NCBI GenBank assembly: GCA_029858545.1
Contig: JAOUFA010000245.1
Coordinates: 1 to 5,850, forward strand
Direction of reading: 5' to 3'
DNA: 5,850 nucleotides
From: Betaproteobacteria bacterium
GTDB taxonomy: Bacteria > Pseudomonadota > Gammaproteobacteria > Burkholderiales > SG8-39
Part shown: positions 1-5,850 of the stretch, one piece after another
Layout: each line of letters opens with the position of its first letter
Position numbering within the stretch: position 1 is the stretch's first letter
Notes under the pieces: generated by a model
The model's input: only the letters and a program-made list of their open reading frames with translations
Databases searched by the model: none
Told to the model about the DNA's origin: nothing
Translations under genes and position numbers: made by a program

Positions 1-1148
1 GGCTGCGCGCCGGGACGAACGCGGGCGCCTTCCTGCGCCGCGGTCGCGGCTATACCCCGCGCCCGATCAGGCTCGCGCGAGACGGTCCGTCGGTGCTCGC
101 GACCGGTGCGTACTTCAAGAACGCAGTGTGCGTGACGCGCGGCGACGAAGCGTTTCTCTCGCAGCACATCGGCGATCTCGACAACGCGCCGACGCGGCGC
201 GCGCTGGAGACGACCGCGACCCGGCTGCTCGAGCTGCTCGAAGTCGCGCCCCGCATCGTCGCGCACGACCTGCATCCCGACTTCCACAGCACGAGCTTTG
301 CGCACCGGTTCGCGCAACAGCATGGACTTCGCTGCATCGCCGTGCAGCATCATCATGCGCACATTGCCGCGGTGGCAGCCGAGCACGGGATCGCCGAGGC
401 GATGCTCGGACTCGCCCTTGACGGGGTCGGGCTCGGCCACGACGGCCGCGCCTGGGGCGGCGAACTGCTGCGGGTCGACGGCGCGCGCATGGACCGACTG
501 GGACATCTGTCGCCGCTCGCCCTGCCCGGAGGCGATCGCGCCGCGCGCGAACCATGGCGCATGGCGGCGGCGCTGCTCCATGCGCTGGGACGCGGCGACG
601 AAATCGCGCGCCGCTTTGCCGCGCCGGCCGCGGCCGCGCTCGCGCGCCTGCTCGAGCGCGGCCTGCACTGCCCTCCGACCACCAGCGCCGGGCGCTGGTT
701 CGATGCCGCCGCCGGGCTGCTCGGTGTGCGCCACCACAATGCCTATGAAGGTCAGGCGGCGATGCTGCTCGAAGGCGCTGCGGCGGCGCACGGTCGCGTC
801 GCGCCGCTCGAACAAGGCTATCTCCTGAGCGCCCACGGCGTGCTCGATCTGCTGCCGCTCGGCGCCGCGCTCGCAACAGAGCGCGACGCCGGCCGCGGCG
901 CGGCGCTGTTTCACGCCACGCTCGCCGCAGCGCTTGCCGACTGGACGGTGCGCGCGGCGCGCGAGCACGACATCGGCCGGATTGCACTGGGCGGCGGCTG
1001 CTTCATGAACCGGCTGCTTAGCGCCGACCTGCGCAGCCGTCTCGAGGCGCGCGGGCTCGAAGTATTCGAGGCGCGCGCGGCGCCGCCCAACGACGGCGGT
1101 CTCGCGCTCGGCCAGGCCGCGGTGGCCCGCGCGCTGGCCGGGGACTGA
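1..1148 (+). CDS. hypF: Carbamoyltransferase HypF, C-terminal half (5' end outside window)
   Basis: HypF converts carbamoyl phosphate and ATP into carbamoyl-adenylate and transfers the carbamoyl group to the C-terminal cysteine of HypE, the first step of cyanide ligand synthesis for [NiFe]-hydrogenase. The frame is open from the left edge (first full codon at base 3), giving 381 visible residues against about 750 in full-length HypF. Residues 11-21 (LRRGRGYTPRP) look like the end of the YrdC-like domain. A GTG at base 93 is internal, because family similarity continues upstream of it. The Kae1-like domain follows: HDLHP near residue 88, the metal-binding QHHHAH at 115-120, a DGVGLGHDGRAWGGE stretch, GGGCFMN at 330-336 and PPNDGG at 361-366. 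The acylphosphatase and zinc-finger domains, if present, lie upstream. TGA stops 3 bp before hypC, so the two are probably co-transcribed. A naturally short HypF1-type protein cannot be excluded. Confidence 0.96.
   Translation, partial: LRAGTNAGAFLRRGRGYTPRPIRLARDGPSVLATGAYFKNAVCVTRGDEAFLSQHIGDLDNAPTRRALETTATRLLELLEVAPRIVAHDLHPDFHSTSFAHRFAQQHGLRCIAVQHHHAHIAAVAAEHGIAEAMLGLALDGVGLGHDGRAWGGELLRVDGARMDRLGHLSPLALPGGDRAAREPWRMAAALLHALGRGDEIARRFAAPAAAALARLLERGLHCPPTTSAGRWFDAAAGLLGVRHHNAYEGQAAMLLEGAAAAHGRVAPLEQGYLLSAHGVLDLLPLGAALATERDAGRGAALFHATLAAALADWTVRAAREHDIGRIALGGGCFMNRLLSADLRSRLEARGLEVFEARAAPPNDGGLALGQAAVARALAGD
1140..1144 (+). promoter_or_regulatory. Weak ribosome binding site of hypC
   Basis: GGGGA lies inside the last codons of hypF, 7 nt before the hypC ATG. 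It is a modest Shine-Dalgarno match. Its placement suggests hypC is translated by ribosomes finishing hypF, with only 3 nt between stop and start. Confidence 0.4.
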
Positions 1149-1151
1149 ACC

Positions 1152-1382
1152 ATGTGTCTCGCGATCCCCGCGCGCATCGTGAATCGCCTCGCCGGCGACG
1201 ACGCCGTGATCGACGCCGGCGGCGTGCGCAAGACCGTGTCGCTCGCGCTCGTGCCCGAGGCGGCCGAAGGCGACTACGTGATCGTGCACGTCGGCTATGC
1301 GATTTCGCGCCTCGATCCGCGCGAAGCCGAACGCACGCTGGCACGCTTCGCCGACCTGCCCGACGCGCAGGAGGCGAGGTGA
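1152..1382 (+). CDS. hypC: Hydrogenase maturation chaperone HypC
   Basis: HypC (HypC/HupF/HybG family) is a small cytoplasmic chaperone. With HypD it forms the scaffold on which Fe(CN)2CO is assembled, and it then delivers the unit to the hydrogenase large-subunit precursor. The 76-residue product has the usual length. It begins MCLAIPARI; Cys2, exposed after removal of Met1, is the invariant metal-binding residue of the family. The second hallmark, VHVGYAIS, is at residues 45-52, with His46 the conserved histidine. The ATG is fixed by the need for Cys2 to follow the start. The gene starts 3 bp after hypF and its TGA overlaps the GTG of hypD, so it sits in the middle of a coupled operon. Which hydrogenase it serves cannot be told from this window. 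Confidence 0.97.
   Translation: MCLAIPARIVNRLAGDDAVIDAGGVRKTVSLALVPEAAEGDYVIVHVGYAISRLDPREAERTLARFADLPDAQEAR
1369..1374 (+). promoter_or_regulatory. Strong ribosome binding site fixing the hypD GTG start
   Basis: A perfect AGGAGG sits at the end of hypC, 4 nt before the GTG at 1379. The spacing is slightly short, but this is the best Shine-Dalgarno match in the hyp block. It supports the overlapping GTGA start of hypD over any longer reading frame running back through hypC. Confidence 0.75.
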
Positions 1383-2518
1383 AGTACGTCGACGAGTTTC
1401 GCGACGGCGACATTGCGCGCGTTCTCGCGGCGAAAATCGCCGACGCGGCCGATCGCGCACGACGCTATGCCTTCATGGAGTTCTGCGGCGGGCATACGCA
1501 CGCGATCGCGCGCTACGGACTCACCGACCTGCTGCCGCGAAACGTCGTGATGGTGCACGGCCCGGGCTGCCCGGTATGCGTGCTGCCGATCGGCCGCATC
1601 GACAACGCGATCGAACTCGCGCTCGAGCGGGGCGTCACGCTCTGTACCTACGCCGACACGCTGCGCGTGCCGGCAAGCCGCGGCACGAGCCTGATGAAGG
1701 CGAAGTCCTCCGGCGCGGACGTGCGCATGGTCTATTCCGCGGCCGATGCGCTGCGCATCGCGGCGGACCACCCGGAGCGTGAAGTCGTGTTCTTCGCGAT
1801 CGGCTTCGAGACCACCACGCCGATGAGCGCGCTCGTCGTACAGCAGGCCGATCGCCTGGGCTTGGCCAATTTCTCGGTGTTCTGCAATCACGTGCTCACG
1901 CCCGCGGCGATCGCGAACATTCTGGAATCGCCGCAATTGCGCAAGATCGGCCCGGTGCCGCTCGACGGTTTTGTCGGGCCGGCGCATGTATCCTGCGTGA
2001 TCGGCAGCGCGCCGTACGAGTATTTCGCCGCGGAGTACGCCAAACCGGTGGTAATTGCCGGCTTCGAGCCGCTCGATGTGCTGCAGGCGGTGCTGATGCT
2101 CGTGCGGCAGGTGAACGCGGGCCGCCACGAAGTCGAGAACGAATATACGCGCGCGGTGAGCCGCGAAGGCAACCTGACCGCGCAGGCGCGCATCGCCGAG
2201 GTGTTCGGGTTGCGCCGCAGCTTCGAGTGGCGCGGTCTGGGCGAAGTGCCCTACAGCGCGCTGCGCATCAACGAGCGCTACGCCCGGTTCGATGCCGAGC
2301 GGCGCTACGGCATCGTCTATCGACCGGTCGCCGACAACCCGGCGTGCGAGTGCGGCGCGATCCTGCGCGGCGCGAAGCGCCCGGCCGAGTGCCGCCTGTT
2401 CGCCAGCACCTGTACGCCCGAGTCGCCGCTCGGCTCGTGCATGGTGTCAAGCGAAGGCGCCTGCGCGGCGCATTACGGCTACGGGCGCTGGCGCGACGGC
2501 GCAAGGCAGGCGGCATGA
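1379..2518 (+). CDS. hypD: Hydrogenase maturation iron-sulfur protein HypD
   Basis: HypD is the [4Fe-4S] redox protein that, with HypC, holds the iron while two cyanides (from HypE) and CO are attached. The product has 379 residues, normal for the family, starting MKYVDEFRDGD with a GTG codon. Motif 1, FMEFCGGHTHAI, contains Cys36. Motif 2, GPGCPVC, contains Cys64 and Cys67. These match the essential cysteines near positions 41, 69 and 72 in E. coli HypD. FAIGFETTTP follows in the middle. The C-terminal cysteine cluster (Cys323, 325, 338, 345, 354, 362) includes the [4Fe-4S] ligands. The same frame stays open back to 1154, through hypC, but that arginine-rich stretch does not resemble HypD. 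GTG overlaps the hypC stop by 4 bp, and the hypD stop overlaps the hypE ATG by 4 bp, so the three are probably translationally coupled. Confidence 0.98.
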   Translation: MKYVDEFRDGDIARVLAAKIADAADRARRYAFMEFCGGHTHAIARYGLTDLLPRNVVMVHGPGCPVCVLPIGRIDNAIELALERGVTLCTYADTLRVPASRGTSLMKAKSSGADVRMVYSAADALRIAADHPEREVVFFAIGFETTTPMSALVVQQADRLGLANFSVFCNHVLTPAAIANILESPQLRKIGPVPLDGFVGPAHVSCVIGSAPYEYFAAEYAKPVVIAGFEPLDVLQAVLMLVRQVNAGRHEVENEYTRAVSREGNLTAQARIAEVFGLRRSFEWRGLGEVPYSALRINERYARFDAERRYGIVYRPVADNPACECGAILRGAKRPAECRLFASTCTPESPLGSCMVSSEGACAAHYGYGRWRDGARQAA

Positions 2519-3567
2519 GCGGGTCGCGCGAACGGCTGTACGCGCGGCCGCTCGACCTGAAGCGCGGTCGCATCGACATGGGCCACGGCGCGGGCGGGCG
2601 GGCGATGGCGCAGCTCGTCGAAGAGTTGTTCGTCGCCGCGTTCGACAACGAATCGCTGCGCCGCATGGATGACCAGGCGGCATTCGCCGTTCCCGGCGGA
2701 CGCATGGTGCTCGCGACCGACAGCCACGTGGTGACGCCGCTCTTCTTTCCCGGCGGCGACATCGGCAGCCTGTCGGTGCACGGCACGATCAACGACGTCG
2801 CGATGGCGGGCGCGCGGCCGCTGCACCTGGCGGCGAGCTTCATACTCGAGGAAGGTCTGCCGCTCGCCGAGCTCGCACGCATCGTCGCCTCGATGGCACG
2901 CGCCGCACGCGAGGCCGGCGTGGCCATCGTCACCGGCGACACCAAGGTGGTCGAGCGCGGCAAGGGCGACGGCGTGTTCATCACCACCACCGGCGTGGGG
3001 CTGGTGCCGCCGGGCGTGGAGATCTCGGGCGAACGCGCGCACCCGGGCGACGCGATCCTCGTCTCGGGCGCGCTGGGCGAGCACGGCGTGGCGATCATGT
3101 CGCTGCGCGAGAACCTGGAATTCGAGACCGCGATCCGCTCCGACAGCGCGGCGCTGCACGACCTCGTAGCGGCGATGCTCGCCGCGGTTCCGGGCATCCA
3201 TGTGCTCCGCGACCCGACGCGCGGCGGCCTCGCGACCACGCTCAACGAGATCGCCCGCCAGGCGCGCGTCGGCATGCGCATCGTCGAGCGCAGCATCCCG
3301 GTGAAACCCGAGGTCGCCGCGGCCTGCGAGCTGCTCGGTCTCGATCCGCTGTACGTGGCGAACGAAGGCAAACTCGTCGCGTTCTGCGCTCCCGCCGACG
3401 CGCCGCGGCTGCTTGCCGCGATGCGCGCGCATCCGCTCGGTCGCGACGCGGCGTGGATCGGCGAGGTGGTCGAGGATCACCAGCGCTTCGTGCAGATGGA
3501 AACCTCGTTCGGCGGAGCGCGCGTGGTCGACTGGCTCGCGGGAGAGCAGTTGCCGCGTATTTGCTGA
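2515..3567 (+). CDS. hypE: Carbamoyl dehydratase HypE
   Basis: HypE receives a carbamoyl group from HypF on its C-terminal cysteine, dehydrates it with ATP to a thiocyanate, and donates cyanide to iron on HypC-HypD. It belongs to the PurM/SelD-like ATP-binding superfamily. The 350-residue product shows MGHGAGGRAM at 22-31, TDSHVVTP at 68-75, GTINDVAMAGA around Asn93-Asp94, GDTKVV at 141-146 and DPTRGG at 233-238. It ends in the canonical PRIC, with Cys350 as the carrier residue, so the protein is complete. The start is the ATG in an ATGA overlap with the hypD stop; short AAGG and AGG runs at 2503-2510 may serve as ribosome binding site. The frame is open further upstream, but that part lies inside hypD and is unlike HypE. 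About 20 residues precede the first conserved motif, so a slightly later start is possible but not indicated. Confidence 0.98.
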   Translation: MSGSRERLYARPLDLKRGRIDMGHGAGGRAMAQLVEELFVAAFDNESLRRMDDQAAFAVPGGRMVLATDSHVVTPLFFPGGDIGSLSVHGTINDVAMAGARPLHLAASFILEEGLPLAELARIVASMARAAREAGVAIVTGDTKVVERGKGDGVFITTTGVGLVPPGVEISGERAHPGDAILVSGALGEHGVAIMSLRENLEFETAIRSDSAALHDLVAAMLAAVPGIHVLRDPTRGGLATTLNEIARQARVGMRIVERSIPVKPEVAAACELLGLDPLYVANEGKLVAFCAPADAPRLLAAMRAHPLGRDAAWIGEVVEDHQRFVQMETSFGGARVVDWLAGEQLPRIC

Positions 3568-3576
3568 GCGGCTGCG

Positions 3577-5268
3577 ATGCGGATCCTCCTGCTAGCCCAC
3601 GCGTTCAACTCGCTGACGCAGCGGCTGCATGTCGAGCTGACGGCGCTCGGGCACGAGATCGCGGTCGAATTCGACATCCACGCGCGAGTGACCGAGGAAG
3701 CGGTCAAGCTTTTTCGTCCCGAACTGGTGATCGCGCCGTTTCTCAAGCGCGCGATTCCCGAATCGGTCTGGCGCGGCCATCGCTGCCTGGTGGTGCATCC
3801 CGGCATCCGTGGAGATCGCGGGCCCTCGTCGCTCGACTGGGCGGTGCAGGAGGGCGAGACCGATTGGGGGGTGACGCTGATCCAGGCGAACGGCGAGATG
3901 GACGCGGGCGACATCTGGGGTTGGCGCGAATTTCCGATGCGCATGGCGAGCAAGGCCAGTCTGTATCGCCACGAAGTGACCGAGGCCGCCGTAAGCCTCG
4001 TGCTCGAGGCAGTGGAACAGGCGCGCGACCCGGCTTTTCATGGCGTGCCGCTCGACGACACCGGGCCGGGCCGACGCGGCCGGTCACGCCCCGCGCTGCG
4101 CCAGAGCGAGCGGCGCATCGACTGGAAGTCGGACGACACCGCCACGATACTGCGCAAGATTCGCGCCGCCGATGGAGTACCCGGTGCGCTCGATGAACTC
4201 TTGGGCTTGCGTTGTCATCTCTTTGACGCGCACCGCGCGAAGACGCGCCAAGGCGGCGCGCCGGGCGAAGTCGTCGGGCGCCGCGAAGAGGCCGTGCTGC
4301 GTGCGACCGTCGACGGTGCGGTGTGGATCGGGCACCTGAAAGGCGCCGGCGACGCGCAGGCGCTGAAGCTTCCCGCCGCGCATCTGCTGGGCGCGCGCTT
4401 CGATGCACTGCCCGAGTACGCGCCTGCGCCGAACGATGGGCAAGGCTATCGCGCCGTGCGCTACCGCGAGGCAAACGGCGTGGGCGTGCTCGACTTCGAG
4501 TTCTACAGCGGCGCGATGGGTACGCGCCAATGCGAACGGCTCGCGCGGGCGATCCGCTATGCGAAGCAACGTCCGATCCGCGTCCTCGCGCTGATGGGCG
4601 GAGCGGATTTCTGGTCGAACGGCATTCACCTGGGTCTCATCGAAGCCGCTGCCTCGCCCGCCGACGAGTCCTGGGCGAACATCAACGCGATGAACGACCT
4701 GGTGCTGGAGATCCTGTCCTGCGAGCGGCAGCTCACGATCGCCGCGCTTCAGGGCAACGCAGGCGCGGGCGGGGTGTTTCTCGCGCTCGCCGCCGACCGG
4801 GTGCTCGCGCGCCGCGGCGTGCTGCTCAATCCGCACTACAAGTCGATGGGCAACCTCTACGGTTCGGAATACTGGACCTACCTGCTGCCGCGGCGGGTCG
4901 GCGCCGCCGGCGCGCGCGCAATCGTCGACCGACGCCTGCCGCTCGGCGCCGCGCAGGCCGCCTCGCTCGGACTCGTCGACGCGGCCCTGCCGGGCGACGC
5001 GGCGGAGTTTCGCGCGCAGCTATCGGAGATCGCCGCCGAACTCGCTTGCCGTTCCGACTTCGCCGCGCTCATCGAAGCCAAACGCGCGCGCCGCGCCGCA
5101 GACGAGGCGCGCAAGCCTCTGGCCGCCTACCGCGCCGAGGAGCTCGAACGAATGAAGCGCAACTTCTTCGGCTTCGACACGAGCTATCACGTCGCGCGCC
5201 ATCACTTCATCCACAAACTGCCCAAGTCGCGCACGCCGTTGTGGCTCGCGCCGCATCGCGCCGGCTGA
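3577..5268 (+). CDS. hypX: CO-forming hydrogenase maturation enzyme HypX/HoxX
   Basis: HypX supplies the CO ligand of [NiFe]-hydrogenase in the presence of oxygen: its N-terminal half moves a formyl group from N10-formyl-tetrahydrofolate to CoA, and its crotonase-like C-terminal half releases CO from formyl-CoA. The 563 residues fit the family. Residues 1-170 form the formyltransferase-like domain, with VVHPGIRGDRGPSSLDW from 72 (His74) and MDAGDIW at 108-114 (Asp109). Residues about 173-270 resemble the formyltransferase C-terminal domain. From about 300 comes the enoyl-CoA hydratase-like domain: GGADFWSNGIH at 341-351, GNAGAGG at 393-399 and LNPHYKSMGNLYGSEYW at 417-433 (Tyr421, Glu431). 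The tail (YRAEELERMKRNFFGFD, then an AR-rich end) is also typical. The ATG lies 9 bp after hypE with only a weak GAG as ribosome binding site, suggesting coupled translation. Confidence 0.96.
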   Translation: MRILLLAHAFNSLTQRLHVELTALGHEIAVEFDIHARVTEEAVKLFRPELVIAPFLKRAIPESVWRGHRCLVVHPGIRGDRGPSSLDWAVQEGETDWGVTLIQANGEMDAGDIWGWREFPMRMASKASLYRHEVTEAAVSLVLEAVEQARDPAFHGVPLDDTGPGRRGRSRPALRQSERRIDWKSDDTATILRKIRAADGVPGALDELLGLRCHLFDAHRAKTRQGGAPGEVVGRREEAVLRATVDGAVWIGHLKGAGDAQALKLPAAHLLGARFDALPEYAPAPNDGQGYRAVRYREANGVGVLDFEFYSGAMGTRQCERLARAIRYAKQRPIRVLALMGGADFWSNGIHLGLIEAAASPADESWANINAMNDLVLEILSCERQLTIAALQGNAGAGGVFLALAADRVLARRGVLLNPHYKSMGNLYGSEYWTYLLPRRVGAAGARAIVDRRLPLGAAQAASLGLVDAALPGDAAEFRAQLSEIAAELACRSDFAALIEAKRARRAADEARKPLAAYRAEELERMKRNFFGFDTSYHVARHHFIHKLPKSRTPLWLAPHRAG

Positions 5269-5323
5269 TACGGCGACGGCTAGAATACGGCGATCGCGTT
5301 TCCTTTTCTCCGGTGGACCCGCC
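5269..5323 (+). promoter_or_regulatory. Intergenic region between hypX and the AhpD-like gene, with a possible -10 element
   Basis: This is the only gap between genes longer than 10 bp. TAGAAT at 5281-5286 resembles a sigma-70 -10 box and would place a transcript start about 30 nt before the next ATG. No convincing -35 hexamer occurs at the proper spacing, so the promoter call is weak. No stem-loop followed by a T run is visible, so read-through from the hyp operon is possible. The stretch also holds a pyrimidine-rich run (5299-5311), a GCGATCGC palindrome (5290-5297) and one copy of a 9-bp direct repeat. Confidence 0.3.
5312..5317 (+). promoter_or_regulatory. Ribosome binding site of the AhpD-like gene
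   Basis: GGTGGA ends 6 nt before the ATG at 5324. It is a good near-consensus Shine-Dalgarno at normal spacing and supports that start. It suggests the gene is translated independently of hypX. Confidence 0.55.
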
Positions 5324-5850
5324 ATGAGCAACAAAGCAATCAGCCGTTTTCCCGTTCCGCGCCTGGAGGACCTGCCCGAGGACATCCGCGCGCGCATCCT
5401 GCTGGTGCAGGAAAAATCGGGCTTCGTTCCCAACGTATTCCTCGCGCTCGCGCACCGGCCGGCCGAGTGGCGCGCCTTCTTCGCCTACCACGATGCGCTG
5501 ATGGAAAAGGACGGCGGCCTCACGAAGGCCGAGCGGGAAATGATCGTCGTCGCGACCTCGGGGGCGAACGACTGCCAGTACTGCGTCGTCGCGCACGGCG
5601 CGATCCTGCGCATCCGGGCGAAGAACCCGCTCGTCGCCGACCAGGTCGCGGTCAACTACCGCAAGGCCGACATCACGCCGCGCCAGCGTGCGATGCTCGA
5701 TTTTGCGCTGAAAGTCGCGCTCGATTCGGGCAGGATCGACGACGCGGATTTCGCGGCGCTGCGCGCGCAGGGATTTTCCGACGAGGATATCTGGGACATC
5801 GGCGCGATCGCAGGTTTTTTCGCGCTCTCCAACCGCATGGCCAACCTCAC
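5324..5850 (+). CDS. Peroxidase-related enzyme, AhpD/carboxymuconolactone decarboxylase fold (3' end outside window)
   Basis: The first 175 residues are visible of what is usually a protein of about 190. It starts MSNKAISRFPVPRLEDLPED and continues with GFVPNVFLALAHRP, typical of the uncharacterised peroxidase-related branch of the AhpD-like superfamily. The AhpD-type redox motif is complete: Glu72, then Cys84-Gln-Tyr-Cys87 and His91, with the same spacing as in AhpD (E-x11-C-x2-C-x3-H). Tyr86 stands where AhpD itself has a second histidine, as I remember for this branch. FSDEDIWDIGAIAGFFALSNRMANLT closes the visible part in two pieces of helix typical of the family. A thiol-based peroxidase or disulfide reductase role is inferred from the motif; the substrate is unknown. 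Its own ribosome binding site and the 55-bp gap suggest it is not part of the hyp operon, though no terminator separates them. Confidence 0.9.
   Translation, partial: MSNKAISRFPVPRLEDLPEDIRARILLVQEKSGFVPNVFLALAHRPAEWRAFFAYHDALMEKDGGLTKAEREMIVVATSGANDCQYCVVAHGAILRIRAKNPLVADQVAVNYRKADITPRQRAMLDFALKVALDSGRIDDADFAALRAQGFSDEDIWDIGAIAGFFALSNRMANL

Larger units (their letters stand above)
1152..5268 (+). other. Tightly packed hypC-D-E-X block continuing from hypF (putative operon)
   Basis: Junctions run hypF-3 bp-hypC, a 4-bp GTGA overlap into hypD, a 4-bp ATGA overlap into hypE, then 9 bp to hypX. No promoter or terminator fits between them, so one transcript beginning upstream of the window is likely. 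The order equals the hypF-C-D-E-X segment of the Cupriavidus necator hydrogenase cluster, where hypA and hypB precede hypF. Those two would be expected to the left of the window. Confidence 0.85.

Noticed and set aside
93..1148. GTG at 93 as the true start of hypF
   Set aside because: HypF-like sequence (LRRGRGYTPRP) continues in the same frame to the window edge, and no ribosome binding site precedes the GTG.
1154..1378. HypD frame open upstream through hypC, giving a 454-residue protein
   Set aside because: The extra 75 residues are arginine-rich shadow sequence of hypC with no HypD similarity. The GTG at 1379 has a perfect ribosome binding site and gives the normal family length.
2227..2514. 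HypE frame open upstream inside hypD, giving a 446-residue protein
   Set aside because: The upstream part is arginine- and alanine-rich shadow translation of hypD. HypE similarity begins only after the ATG at 2515.
2268..3480. Long minus-strand reading frames (up to 367 codons) opposite hypD and hypE
   Set aside because: High GC makes stop codons rare on the opposite strand. The translations are rich in Arg, Ser and Ala, have no recognisable motifs, and lie fully over well-supported genes.
5239..5244. TTGTGG as a -35 box for the TAGAAT at 5281
   Set aside because: The spacer would be 36 bp, about twice the sigma-70 optimum, and the hexamer lies within the hypX coding sequence.
5290..5297. 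GCGATCGC palindrome as an operator or repeat element
   Set aside because: GCGATCGC-like strings recur by chance in this GC-rich sequence, including inside coding regions near 530 and 1500.
4323..5327. 334-codon plus-strand frame inside hypX
   Set aside because: It is an out-of-frame arginine-rich shadow of the hypX crotonase domain, whose motifs are continuous in the annotated frame.

Overview
The window is a dense, high-GC stretch carrying the accessory (hyp) genes that build the NiFe(CN)2CO centre of [NiFe]-hydrogenases, followed by the start of an apparently unrelated AhpD-like gene. All genes are on the + strand. GC richness, the gene order hypF-C-D-E-X (as in the Cupriavidus necator/Ralstonia eutropha hydrogenase cluster) and the resemblance of the last gene to proteobacterial peroxidase-related proteins suggest a betaproteobacterium. 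That placement is an inference. The window contains no rRNA or other phylogenetic marker.

Layout: (1) the 3' half of hypF, open from the left edge to 1148; (2) hypC, 1152-1382; (3) hypD, 1379-2518, GTG start overlapping hypC; (4) hypE, 2515-3567, ATGA overlap with hypD; (5) hypX (hoxX), 3577-5268; (6) a 55-bp intergenic stretch with a possible -10 element and a good ribosome binding site; (7) a peroxidase-related, carboxymuconolactone decarboxylase/AhpD-fold gene from 5324, cut by the right edge.

How the genes work together (established for the families): HypF makes carbamoyl-adenylate from carbamoyl phosphate and passes the carbamoyl group to the C-terminal cysteine of HypE. HypE dehydrates it to a thiocyanate. 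The HypC-HypD complex carries the iron and receives the cyanide ligands. HypX makes CO from a formyl group, via formyl-CoA, which supplies the CO ligand when oxygen is present. Signature residues that I could check are present in HypC, HypD, HypE and HypX, and in the visible part of HypF, so the pathway looks functional. HypX points to an organism that matures a hydrogenase under oxic or microoxic conditions. The hydrogenase structural genes and hypA/hypB are not in the window.

I found no mobile element, CRISPR array, tRNA, rRNA or clear terminator. I see no previously undescribed system here. The most informative points are the HypX active-site residues, the unresolved length of HypF, and the abrupt end of the hyp operon next to an AhpD-like gene.
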